Of a DNA stretch of 64,000 nt, positions 35,861-44,488 are shown in pieces. The stretch comes from Vibrio breoganii (lineage in GTDB: Bacteria > Pseudomonadota > Gammaproteobacteria > Enterobacterales > Vibrionaceae). Every line of letters starts with the position of its first letter. The stretch's first letter is position 1. Position numbers and translations under genes: made by a program. The notes below the pieces were generated by a model. It did not search any database. It saw nothing but the letters and a program-made list of their open reading frames with translations, and was not told the origin of the DNA. The DNA lies in contig NZ_CP016178.1 in the NCBI RefSeq assembly GCF_001677275.1, positions 496,001 to 560,000 of the forward strand. Direction: 5' to 3'.

Positions 35861-36526
35861 ATGAATACCCAGCAACTAATCGAAGCCTGCCAACAAGAGT
35901 GGAATGGCTACATTGAACATGATTTTGTCCATCAATTGGCGGATGGCACTTTGCAACATGAGGTATTTCTTCATTACCTAAAACAAGACTTCTTGTTTTT
36001 GAAGCAATACACGCGCGCCTATGCCTTAGCAATTTACAAAGCAAAAAGTCTATCTCAGATGAGAAATGCGCTACCCAGCTTACACAACTTGCTGGATTCT
36101 GAGATTGGTCATCACATCGAGTTTTGTGAGAAGTGGGGCATTAGCGAACAAGAGATGGAAGCTGAAACCGAAGACTTTGGTACAGTGGCCTACACGCGCT
36201 ATGTACTCGACACGGGTAATGCGGGTGATCTGGTTGATCTCTATGCGGCACTCGCCCCTTGTGCCATCGGTTATGGTGTCATTGGCGATAACCTCGCTAA
36301 GCGTGATACAACAAAATTGGAAGGCAATCCGTATCGCAGTTGGCTTGAAATGTATTCGGGCGAAGAGTTCCAGCAAGGCGTGGTGAAGTGCATAGAGAAT
36401 CTTGATCAATTAATTGCTGATATCCCGCTAGAAAGCGCTCGAGGCAAAGAATTAATCGAGGTATTTAGAACTGCGACACGCATGGAAATCGCATTTTGGG
36501 AACAAGGCTACAATTCGATTCGATGA
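35861..36526 (+). CDS. tenA: Aminopyrimidine aminohydrolase TenA
   Basis: A 221-residue all-helical thiaminase II/TenA that turns aminopyrimidine into HMP, and so salvages base-degraded thiamin. The active-site cysteine is Cys134 in 'LAPCAIGYG', and Glu209 in 'MEIAFWEQGY' is the second catalytic residue. It lies 9 nt after thiY copy 2 and fits the importer genes: import pyrimidine, TenA frees HMP, ThiD phosphorylates it. Confidence 0.92.
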   Translation: MNTQQLIEACQQEWNGYIEHDFVHQLADGTLQHEVFLHYLKQDFLFLKQYTRAYALAIYKAKSLSQMRNALPSLHNLLDSEIGHHIEFCEKWGISEQEMEAETEDFGTVAYTRYVLDTGNAGDLVDLYAALAPCAIGYGVIGDNLAKRDTTKLEGNPYRSWLEMYSGEEFQQGVVKCIENLDQLIADIPLESARGKELIEVFRTATRMEIAFWEQGYNSIR

Positions 36527-36554
36527 TAGTAGGCCGTTAAATAGGATTATATAA

Positions 36555-37346
36555 ATGGATAAACAACAAATTGCCCAAAGTCTGCAAACACTTCGGGATA
36601 GCAAACCTTTGGTTGTGAACGTAACTAACTACGTAGTGATGAACAACACAGCTAACGCACTGTTGGCTATTGGCGCTTCTCCTATCATGGCGCACTCGGC
36701 TCAAGAAATGTCAGAGATGATGAGCTTTGCTGGTAGCTTAGTCATTAACATCGGCACGCTGGATAGCGTATGGATCCCACGTATGTTGTTTGCCGTTGAG
36801 CAGGCTAACATCAATGGCAAAACTGTCATTCTCGATCCGGTTGGCTGTGGCGCAAGTACGCTTCGCACAGAGGTTTCTCGTCAGATTGCAGAGCAAGCCG
36901 ACAAGTTGATCATTCGTGGTAATGCGTCTGAAATCATCGCTTTGGCGGGTGAGCAAGCTCAATCTAAGGGCGTGGATGCGCTAGACAGCAGTGATTCAGC
37001 GGTGAATGCTGCGAAATTCTGCGTTGAGCAATACGGCGCGAATGTGGTTATCTCTGGCGCAAGCGATTATGTTGTAACCACTGAGGCGACATACAAGCTC
37101 GACAATGGGCATGAAATGATGCCGTACGTAACGGGTATGGGATGTTCGCACACTGCTATTACTGGTGCGTTCGCCGCGGTTGGTGAGGTTACTGGTCTTG
37201 CCGCTACGGCTATTTTGGGCGTTGCAGGCGAAATCGCTGCTGAAAAATCAGCAGGCCCAGGTTCACTGCAAATGAACCTTCTAGATACTCTGTATCAACT
37301 TGATGTTGAAAGCGTATTAGCGCGCTTAAAACTGCAGCAGGTATAA
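36555..37346 (+). CDS. thiM: Hydroxyethylthiazole kinase ThiM
   Basis: A 263-residue kinase that phosphorylates the thiazole moiety of thiamin. Key segments are '[21 protein letters not shown]', 'DPVGCGAS' (about 92-99), 'IRGNASEI' (about 119-126) and '[13 protein letters not shown]' (about 193-205), with the catalytic Cys. Salvage enzyme, operon member between tenA and thiE. Confidence 0.94.
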   Translation: MDKQQIAQSLQTLRDSKPLVVNVTNYVVMNNTANALLAIGASPIMAHSAQEMSEMMSFAGSLVINIGTLDSVWIPRMLFAVEQANINGKTVILDPVGCGASTLRTEVSRQIAEQADKLIIRGNASEIIALAGEQAQSKGVDALDSSDSAVNAAKFCVEQYGANVVISGASDYVVTTEATYKLDNGHEMMPYVTGMGCSHTAITGAFAAVGEVTGLAATAILGVAGEIAAEKSAGPGSLQMNLLDTLYQLDVESVLARLKLQQV

Positions 37347-37356
37347 GGATAATTCG

Positions 37357-37974
37357 ATGAACCCTTATGAACTCTACTTTGTTACCGATGACCAACAAGA
37401 TATAGAGACTCTATGCTCGGTGGTTAAACAAGCCATTGCTGGTGGCGTCACTATGGTGCAAATTCGAGAAAAGCACGGTGATGTGCGTGCGTTTATTGAA
37501 AGAGCACGAGCGGTAAAATCCGTCATGCGGGGAAGTGGAGTGCCACTGATCATCAACGACCGTGTTGATGTTGCCCTAGCTGTAGATGCGTGCGGGGTTC
37601 ATTTAGGACAATCGGATATGCCTGTAGCCGATGCAAGACGGCTGCTCGGCGACGACAAGCTACTAGGTTTGTCAGTGGAGAGTGAAGAGCAGCTACTTGA
37701 AGCGCAATCTTTTGCTGTGGATTATTTAGGTGTCAGCGCTATTTTTGCTACTCCTACCAAAACCAATACCGTGAAGCATTGGGGAGTTGAGGGTTTAACC
37801 AAAGCGGTTGAGCTTTCAAAACTTCCATTGGTGGCTATTGGCGGTATCAACGACTCAAATATTAAGAGTGTGGTTGATACTGGGGTAGACGGTATCGCTT
37901 TGGTATCGGCAATCTCTGCGGCGAGCGATCCTACGCAGGCGAGTAAAGATCTTCTAAACAAGATGCGTAGCTAG
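37357..37974 (+). CDS. thiE: Thiamin phosphate synthase ThiE
   Basis: A 205-residue TIM-barrel enzyme that joins HMP-PP and thiazole phosphate into thiamin phosphate. Visible motifs are 'VQIREKHGD' (about 31-39), 'INDRVDVALAVDACGVHLGQ' (about 67-86), 'IFATPTKTNT' and 'AIGGINDSN'. Last gene of the operon, 10 nt after thiM. It uses the products of ThiD and ThiM from the same transcript. Confidence 0.94.
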   Translation: MNPYELYFVTDDQQDIETLCSVVKQAIAGGVTMVQIREKHGDVRAFIERARAVKSVMRGSGVPLIINDRVDVALAVDACGVHLGQSDMPVADARRLLGDDKLLGLSVESEEQLLEAQSFAVDYLGVSAIFATPTKTNTVKHWGVEGLTKAVELSKLPLVAIGGINDSNIKSVVDTGVDGIALVSAISAASDPTQASKDLLNKMRS

Positions 37975-37995
37975 TTACACCTAGACTAAAAAATA

Positions 37996-38037
37996 AATCC
38001 GCTGATCTTCTTAGGAAGGCCAGCGGATTTTTCTTTT
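37996..38037 (+). terminator. Terminator of the thiamin salvage operon
   Basis: A 10-bp stem (AAATCCGCTG / CAGCGGATTT) with an inner partial helix is followed by a T-rich tail, 21 bp after thiE. Confidence 0.85.
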
Positions 38038-38130
38038 TTAGCCACTATCAATTTTTGACGGATTTGGTCCGCCAAGTGAGAGTTAGTTGTTTCGCAATAG
38101 CCGATTAATATGTGCGTGTTGATTAATTAA

Positions 38131-38290
38131 TACCAATCACACTAAGTAAGTGCTCAGAAATAGCGCAGGAAAAATGTTCGAGAACAAGGCAGAAATTTTG
38201 GATAAGTAGTTACTCTACAATCAAAAATTCTAACGCCGTTATTGAGCATTTTAACCAGCTAGGATGATCAGTTATTTAGTCCGATTGGTA
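38131..38290. repeat. MITE-like 160-bp element with inverted ends
   Basis: Noncoding. The ends TACCAATCACACTAA (38131-38145) and TTAGTCCGATTGGTA (38276-38290) are inverted copies with two mismatches. From memory, closely similar intergenic blocks recur in many Vibrio genomes, but no second copy lies in this window. It fills most of the gap between thiE and the small secreted protein and may bring that gene's upstream sequence. Confidence 0.5.
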
Positions 38291-38312
38291 ATACACCACT
38301 TGGAGAAAAGAC

Positions 38313-38660
38313 ATGACCCTCAACAAACGCACTGGCCTTCTACTATTGGCTTCACTTTTTGTTTCATCAACTGTTTTCGCGGCTAACACCCAAGACCAGC
38401 AAGTAATCGATTTATCGAAAGATGAACTACCAGGTTCAATCGGACTGTCTGCTACGCCAGATTCACTGCCAAACTTTAGCTTTCACAAAACCAAAGCAAA
38501 CGCTGACGAAAGAGTAGAAGGCGAGCCTGCTAAAAAAGACAACATCGATGCATCTGATCACGATCCAGCGGGGTCTATTGGCTTCTCTGCCGACGTTGAT
38601 TCATTGCCGAAATTTCACTTAAAGCAAAAGAATCGCGATGCACACAAGAACAACCTATAA
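38313..38660 (+). CDS. Small secreted protein with a duplicated motif
   Basis: A 115-residue exported protein: signal peptide cleaved after 'VFA' near residue 23, then a charged, low-hydrophobic body. A 20-residue unit occurs twice: 'PGSIGLSATPDSLPNFSFHK' (about 40-59) and 'AGSIGFSADVDSLPKFHLKQ' (about 86-105). GGAGA ribosome site 8 nt before the ATG. I do not recognise the family. It probably acts in the periplasm or outside; the repeat suggests a binding function. Confidence 0.6.
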   Translation: MTLNKRTGLLLLASLFVSSTVFAANTQDQQVIDLSKDELPGSIGLSATPDSLPNFSFHKTKANADERVEGEPAKKDNIDASDHDPAGSIGFSADVDSLPKFHLKQKNRDAHKNNL

Positions 38661-38698
38661 ACGGAGTTTATCTAAGCAATGATACGGAACATCAACCA

Positions 38699-40252
38699 TC
38701 ACTCTTGCGTGATCTCGATTGATTCAGCCTTAGTGCGACGTTTACACTGAGGCTGTCTCGGACAGACCGAACCGCGAGAGCAGATGAGCCTTGCTCTGTT
38801 GTCCATTCCTCGCTCTATCCAGTTTATATTTAAGATCCTTCCTACGGTCAATAACAGCTCTTTAATATCCCTTGGGATCGGGCCGGTACCGCCGTTTTCA
38901 ATACAAGACTGCTTCAGTCTTTCTGCAACGTCTACCGCATCAAACCCTTGTGCTTGAATAGCATGGTTGAGATCGACACCGCTACACAATACATGTGCAT
39001 TACCTGCAAAATCCTTTACTTTGACCGATTCACAGCAGTAGATATGTGGCACGTCGTTTTGCATCAAGATGGATATTTGCGCGATGCTAACGTTAAAATC
39101 CGTGTCTTTGGTGGTCATGCGAAAAACCGCCCAGTGCTGGCATGGGTCTTCAACCATCTTCATGTTTCCCCACGGCAGAGGAATACCATTGCCTCTATAC
39201 ACGGCTTTTAATGTACCTGGGTAATAGGCGTCAAAATAGTGCCAGTGAGGGTAGGGAGATACTGCTGTCATGCGGCGCATTGCGATTGATTCTGATACCC
39301 CTGCCAATTTACACACACTAATGTCGTAACCGTTTCGGTCGAGAAGTTGCCTGAAAGGGACTTTTGGACAAAGCAAAGCCCCAGCAAAGAATGAACACTC
39401 AAAATCTCGCCATGCGTGCAGTATCTTTGTGGAGTCGAGCTCTACAGAGCCACCTTGTTGTTTTTCATCTCTCACGCCGTAGCTTGGCTTGCTATCCGAC
39501 ATGAGTTTACTTTTTTCACCGTCTCCTTGATGCAGCACCATGTGACCAATATTGACCGCAATGTCATATTTCAGCCGGATAGGGTCATCTTTAAGAATGT
39601 TGTTGATATGCAAAATATTAGGTGCTTCAAAGTAGGAGCGAGCAACGCGCTGCTTCTTATCTCCACTCGCTTCAGTAACGGTTTCTGGTAGCTCCTTGAA
39701 CCACTTTATCTTAAGGCCAATATCCACGCAGATCTCGAAGAGATCATCGACGGCGAGTGGCATTTTCTTTTGGCCTATTTCTTCAGCTGCACGCTCAAGG
39801 TCGGGGAAGTGGTTTTGGTTGTGCTCTTGATGGGCTCGAATCAATAAGTGGGCAAACTGCCGTCCTGTAGTGCCAGTTTGTGCCAGCATTTCAGGTATGG
39901 CTATCTGAAGTATTTCCTTTGAAAACAGAAAGCTAGGCTCCAGGGCCATGCCAACGACGCCGCCTCTTGAGCCTTTTTCAGGAACAATTTCACTTTGCTC
40001 CTTGGCATCGTCCAAAAACCAATTTACCGGCTTTTGAAACACATCCGCAATTACCTCAAGCATGTCTTCACTTGGCACTCTTTTACCGCGTTCAATCATG
40101 GAGAGATACGACACGGATGGCGCAGATTCTGGGTTGAGTTTTATACAGCGAGACGAGAGATCATCAAGGGTGAGGTGATTTCTCTTACGCAGGTTTCGGA
40201 TCTTAGTACCAAGAAAATGCGATTGTCTGAATAAGCTAGTTTTTGTCTTCAT
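38699..40252 (-). CDS. XRE-type regulator with DUF3612/RamB-like domain
   Basis: A 517-residue regulator. An HTH_3/Xre DNA-binding domain lies at about residues 16-76 ('LTLDDLSSRC', 'VSYLSMIERGKRVPSEDML'). The long C-terminal part resembles the RamB/ScfR group of short-chain fatty acyl-responsive regulators, including an IrrE-like 'NIGHMVLHQG' segment near 237-246, and ends in a Cys-rich stretch ('ICSRGSVCPRQPQC'). RamB of Corynebacterium controls aceA and aceB, and this gene is divergent from malate synthase and isocitrate lyase, so the same role is likely. No ribosome site is visible; a palindrome sits at its start, hinting at self-control. Confidence 0.8.
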   Translation of the reverse strand: MKTKTSLFRQSHFLGTKIRNLRKRNHLTLDDLSSRCIKLNPESAPSVSYLSMIERGKRVPSEDMLEVIADVFQKPVNWFLDDAKEQSEIVPEKGSRGGVVGMALEPSFLFSKEILQIAIPEMLAQTGTTGRQFAHLLIRAHQEHNQNHFPDLERAAEEIGQKKMPLAVDDLFEICVDIGLKIKWFKELPETVTEASGDKKQRVARSYFEAPNILHINNILKDDPIRLKYDIAVNIGHMVLHQGDGEKSKLMSDSKPSYGVRDEKQQGGSVELDSTKILHAWRDFECSFFAGALLCPKVPFRQLLDRNGYDISVCKLAGVSESIAMRRMTAVSPYPHWHYFDAYYPGTLKAVYRGNGIPLPWGNMKMVEDPCQHWAVFRMTTKDTDFNVSIAQISILMQNDVPHIYCCESVKVKDFAGNAHVLCSGVDLNHAIQAQGFDAVDVAERLKQSCIENGGTGPIPRDIKELLLTVGRILNINWIERGMDNRARLICSRGSVCPRQPQCKRRTKAESIEITQE

Positions 40253-40255
40253 ATT

Positions 40256-40276
40256 TGTAAAATTTACACTGTGTAA
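40256..40276. promoter_or_regulatory. Two overlapping palindromes in the regulator-malate synthase gap
   Basis: TGTAAA-A-TTTACA (40256-40268) and TTACAC-T-GTGTAA (40264-40276) overlap immediately upstream of the regulator ATG and about 150 bp before malate synthase. They are good candidates for the regulator's own operator. Confidence 0.45.
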
Positions 40277-40422
40277 TTTTATTTGTGAAATTCTAGTGAA
40301 TATTTAGTTAAAGTAAAAATGTAGACAGAAGAAATTAGACCGCAGTAACAGATTAACTTCTTCTTTATGCAACAGCAGCTAGGTGACAAAGCACTTCAAT
40401 GACAATCACGAGGAATGATGCC

Positions 40423-42591
40423 ATGAATCTACCAATGACTAAGGAATGCCAGATACAACAGAGCTTTTGCCAGTTTATCAACACTGAAGTGCTGCCACTT
40501 GTCGGTTTGGATGTCGATGAGTTTTGGAACAACTTTACGCAATTGGTTACCGAGCTAACGCCGATCAACCAAGCATTGCTTGAGACGCGCTCTCAGATGC
40601 AAAAGCAAATTGATCAGTTCCACGAAACACATCGTTCATTCAATGCAGAGCAGTACAGAACCTTTTTGAAAGAGATTGGTTATCTGCAAACCGAAGGGGA
40701 AGACTTTTCAATAGAGACTGAAAATGTTGACCAAGAGATTGCGATGATTGCTGGCCCACAGCTAGTGGTTCCTATTAAGAATGCACGCTTTGCTTTGAAT
40801 GCGGCGAATGCGCGTTGGGGAAGCTTGTATGACGCTCTTTATGGTACAGACGTCATTCCACAAACTGAACCAGGGATGAAAGCGGGCAAGAAATACAATC
40901 CAGCGCGCGGCAAGCACGTTATTGCTTACGCTAAGGATTTTCTAGACAGAGTATTCCCTCTGGATCAGGGCTCACACCATGATGTAGAGAGCTACACCAT
41001 CTATTTCAACGGTCTGATGGCGCATTTCCCTGATGGTACTCATACAGGCTTAAAACAACCAAAGCAGTTCGTAGGTGCCAGCGACCCTGAGCGTGAGCCC
41101 ACTTCAATTCTACTGAAAAACAATGGCCTACACGTTGAGATCATCATCAATCGTCAAGGCAAAATTGGAAAGACTGACCTATCGCATATTGACGACATCA
41201 TTGTTGAGTCAGCGGTATCGACCATTATGGATCTGGAAGACTCTATCGCTGCGGTAGACAGCGAAGACAAGATTGATGCGTACCGCAATTGGTTAGGCTT
41301 AATGACAGGGTCTCTGCACGCTTCTTTTGAGAAAAATGGTGCAACGCAAATCCGCCGCCTTGAAGGTGACAAGAGCTACACAGGTCGAAACGGAGAGGAT
41401 TACAACCTGCATGGGCGTTCGCTACTGCTTATTCGTAACGTTGGCCACCTAATGACCAGCGACTTGATGACATTATCAAATGGAGAGCAAGCACCAGAAG
41501 GCATCATCGATGCGGTAGTAACAGCGTTAATAGCGGCGGTAGAGATTAAAAACCCAGACCTATGCCGAATGAAAAATAGCCGTACTGGTAGCATCTATAT
41601 CGTGAAACCAAAGATGCACGGTCCTGAAGAAGTGGCGTTCTCTTGCAAGTTGTTTAGTCGAGTAGAACGTATGCTCGACCTTGAGCCGAATACCATCAAG
41701 ATTGGCATCATGGATGAAGAGCGTCGAACTTCATTGAACCTTAAAGAGTGTATTCGTGCTGCTAAATCAAGAGTGTTCTTTATCAATACTGGATTCTTAG
41801 ACCGCACTGGTGATGAGATTCATACCAGTATGCAAGCGGGTCCTTTCCTACCTAAGCACGAGCTAAAAAGCCAAACATGGATTGACGCGTACGAGAAGAA
41901 CAACGTTTCAACGGGTTTAAATACGGGAATGTCGGGTAAAGCTCAGATCGGTAAAGGCATGTGGGCGATGCCTGATGAGATGTCGCAGATGATGGATCAA
42001 AAAACAGCTCATTTAGAAGCTGGCGCAACCACGGCCTGGGTTCCTTCGCCAACAGCAGCAACCTTGCACGCGCTTCATTACCTTGAAATCGATGTAAAGC
42101 AGCAACAACAGCGTTTGTCTGCAAATAACGAAGACTACAAAAAGGGTATGTTGACCATTCCTTTGATGGCTCAAGAAAACGAATTGACTCAAGGTGAGAT
42201 CATTCGCGAATTAGAGAACAACATCCAAGGGATCTTAGGCTATGTAGTTCGCTGGATTGAGATGGGAGTAGGGTGTTCAAAGGTGCCGGACATCAATAAC
42301 ACCGCATTGATGGAAGACCGCGCAACCCTGCGTATCTCTAGCCAACATATTGCGAACTGGCTTAAGCATGGCATCTGTACAGAAGAGCAAGTTAATAGCG
42401 TGCTTGAACAGATGGCGGAAACCGTAGACCAGCAAAATGATGGAACATCAGGTTATTACCCAATGACTCCAAATACTGAAACTAGCCATGCATTCCAATG
42501 TGCGAAGGCGCTAATTTTCCAAGGTACTGAGCAGCCAAATGGCTATACAGAACCACTACTTCATGAGTATCGACTACAGGCAAAACGATAA
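40423..42591 (+). CDS. glcB: Malate synthase G
   Basis: A 722-residue enzyme condensing glyoxylate with acetyl-CoA to malate. Length and motifs ('KPKMHGPEEVAF', 'GIMDEERRTSLNLK', 'FINTGFLDRTGDEIHTSM', 'QPNGYTEPLLHEYR') are those of the large G isoform, not the roughly 530-residue A isoform. The catalytic base Asp lies in the C-terminal 'DRATLRISSQHIANWL' region. The ATG at 40423 is chosen because GAGGA lies 8 nt upstream; the ATG at 40399 has none. Forms an operon with isocitrate lyase 56 bp downstream. Confidence 0.94.
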   Translation: MNLPMTKECQIQQSFCQFINTEVLPLVGLDVDEFWNNFTQLVTELTPINQALLETRSQMQKQIDQFHETHRSFNAEQYRTFLKEIGYLQTEGEDFSIETENVDQEIAMIAGPQLVVPIKNARFALNAANARWGSLYDALYGTDVIPQTEPGMKAGKKYNPARGKHVIAYAKDFLDRVFPLDQGSHHDVESYTIYFNGLMAHFPDGTHTGLKQPKQFVGASDPEREPTSILLKNNGLHVEIIINRQGKIGKTDLSHIDDIIVESAVSTIMDLEDSIAAVDSEDKIDAYRNWLGLMTGSLHASFEKNGATQIRRLEGDKSYTGRNGEDYNLHGRSLLLIRNVGHLMTSDLMTLSNGEQAPEGIIDAVVTALIAAVEIKNPDLCRMKNSRTGSIYIVKPKMHGPEEVAFSCKLFSRVERMLDLEPNTIKIGIMDEERRTSLNLKECIRAAKSRVFFINTGFLDRTGDEIHTSMQAGPFLPKHELKSQTWIDAYEKNNVSTGLNTGMSGKAQIGKGMWAMPDEMSQMMDQKTAHLEAGATTAWVPSPTAATLHALHYLEIDVKQQQQRLSANNEDYKKGMLTIPLMAQENELTQGEIIRELENNIQGILGYVVRWIEMGVGCSKVPDINNTALMEDRATLRISSQHIANWLKHGICTEEQVNSVLEQMAETVDQQNDGTSGYYPMTPNTETSHAFQCAKALIFQGTEQPNGYTEPLLHEYRLQAKR

Positions 42592-42647
42592 CCCCATTTA
42601 CTAGCTACCAAAGTACTGCTTATTAAAATCACTGAGAGAGGGACATT

Positions 42648-44246
42648 ATGGATAACTACAAATCAGTAATCGAAACAGCAAAGGGCACTATTGATCAAAA
42701 CGGTCAAACGTGGGCTGCAATTAATCCGGAATACGTAGCACGAATGAAGCTACAGAACCGATTTAACTGCGGATTAGATATCGCTCGCTACACAGCAAAA
42801 ATCATGCGTGAAGATATGCAGTCGTACGATGAAAGCAGTGCTAATTACACTCAGTCTTTGGGTTGCTGGCATGGGTTTATCGGCCAACAAAAAATGATTT
42901 CGGTTAAGAAGCATTTTGAAACCACTCGCGGTCGATACCTATACCTTTCAGGTTGGATGGTTGCTGCAATGCGTTCTGAGCTAGGCCCACTGCCAGATCA
43001 GTCGATGCATGAGAAAACCTCGGTACCTATGCTAATCGAAGAGCTTTATACCTTTTTGAAGCAAGCGGATGCCCGTGAGCTTAACCACCTTTACAAAGCC
43101 CTAGACCAAGCACGCAACACTGGTGACGCTGTCACAACGCAATCGGTACAAAATCAGATCGATAACTTTGAAACCCATGTTGTTCCTATCATTGCGGATA
43201 TTGATGCAGGCTTTGGTAATGAAGAGGCTACCTATCTTCTAGCGAAGAAAATGATTGAAGCAGGAGCATGCTGTATTCAAATTGAAAATCAAGTATCTGA
43301 TGCAAAACAGTGTGGTCACCAAGACGGTAAGGTAACGGTTCCACACGAAGACTTCTTGGCGAAAATCAATGCAGTTCGTTATGCGTTCTTAGAGCTGGGT
43401 GTCGATGATGGGGTAATCGTTGCACGTACTGACTCCTTGGGTGCTGGTTTAACTCAGAAGATACCGGTCAGTCAGTCAGAAGGCGACTTGGCAGATATGT
43501 ACAACTCGTTCATTGACGGTGAAGAAATCACTAAGCTAGAAGATTTAGGCAGTGGCGAGATGGCGATAAAGCAAGGCGACAAGTACATCAAGCCAACGCG
43601 ACTACCTAATGGACTGGTTCGCTTTAAACCCAATACCGGTGAAGACCGCGTGGTGTTAGATTGTATTACTTCGCTACAAAATGGTGCTGACCTTCTTTGG
43701 ATTGAAACAGAAAAACCCCACGTTCAGCAAATTGCAGGCATGGTAAACCGTATTCGAGAAGTGGTGCCAAATGCGAAGCTTGTTTACAACAACAGTCCAT
43801 CGTTCAACTGGACTCTGAACTTCCGCCAGCAAGTATTTGATATGTGGAAGGAGCAAGGCCAAGACGTATCGGCTTATGAGCGTGAGAAGCTAATGAACAG
43901 TGTTTACGATGAGTCTGAGTTGGCACGAGAAGCGGATATCAAGATCCAAAACTTCCAGCAAGATGCCGCTCGTGACGCTGGTATTTTCCACCACTTAATC
44001 ACGCTACCGACATACCATACAGCGGCGCTATCTACTGATAACCTTGCTAAAGATTACTTCGGTGAACTGGGTATGCTGGCTTATGTTAAGGGTGTTCAGC
44101 GTAAGGAGATCCGTCAGGGACTCGCTTCGGTTAGACACCAAGATATGTCTGGTTCAAATATCGGTGATGACCACAAAGAGTACTTTTCTGGAGACCAAGC
44201 GCTTAAAGCGTCGGGTGAAAATAATACGATGAATCAATTCGCTTAG
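42648..44246 (+). CDS. aceA: Isocitrate lyase
   Basis: A 532-residue enzyme splitting isocitrate into succinate and glyoxylate, which feeds malate synthase. The active-site motif reads 'KQCGHQDGKV' (around residue 223), the variant found in the longer lyases of Pseudomonas type; 'DIDAGFGNEEATYLL' carries metal ligands. GAGGGA ribosome site before the ATG. Together with glcB it lets the cell grow on acetate or fatty acids, and the divergent RamB-like gene is the likely controller. Confidence 0.94.
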   Translation: MDNYKSVIETAKGTIDQNGQTWAAINPEYVARMKLQNRFNCGLDIARYTAKIMREDMQSYDESSANYTQSLGCWHGFIGQQKMISVKKHFETTRGRYLYLSGWMVAAMRSELGPLPDQSMHEKTSVPMLIEELYTFLKQADARELNHLYKALDQARNTGDAVTTQSVQNQIDNFETHVVPIIADIDAGFGNEEATYLLAKKMIEAGACCIQIENQVSDAKQCGHQDGKVTVPHEDFLAKINAVRYAFLELGVDDGVIVARTDSLGAGLTQKIPVSQSEGDLADMYNSFIDGEEITKLEDLGSGEMAIKQGDKYIKPTRLPNGLVRFKPNTGEDRVVLDCITSLQNGADLLWIETEKPHVQQIAGMVNRIREVVPNAKLVYNNSPSFNWTLNFRQQVFDMWKEQGQDVSAYEREKLMNSVYDESELAREADIKIQNFQQDAARDAGIFHHLITLPTYHTAALSTDNLAKDYFGELGMLAYVKGVQRKEIRQGLASVRHQDMSGSNIGDDHKEYFSGDQALKASGENNTMNQFA

Positions 44247-44283
44247 CGGTACTAGAAGCCCCCTAAAATTCTAGGTCGCAACA

Positions 44284-44315
44284 AGGTCAGAGCTTTACGC
44301 TCTGGCCTTTTTTTG
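44284..44315 (+). terminator. Terminator of the glcB-aceA operon
   Basis: A 10-bp stem (AGGTCAGAGC / GCTCTGGCCT, one G-T pair) and seven T, 38 bp after aceA. Confidence 0.85.
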
Positions 44316-44488
44316 ATCCATGTAGAAGGTGAGCTAAAAATAGTCGTTTTCTATTACTAATCGCTAATATAATAACCACTGACTATACTGACCCCACTAA
44401 ACACACTTCTTGAGAAATCTTATTTGTTCTCAAATTAGAAGCGGCAGTTGTTTTTTCATTTATAGCTTTGTTAATGAAGGAATAGACG

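Noticed and set aside
40399..40422. Upstream ATG for malate synthase
   Set aside because: No ribosome site, while GAGGA is well placed for the ATG at 40423.
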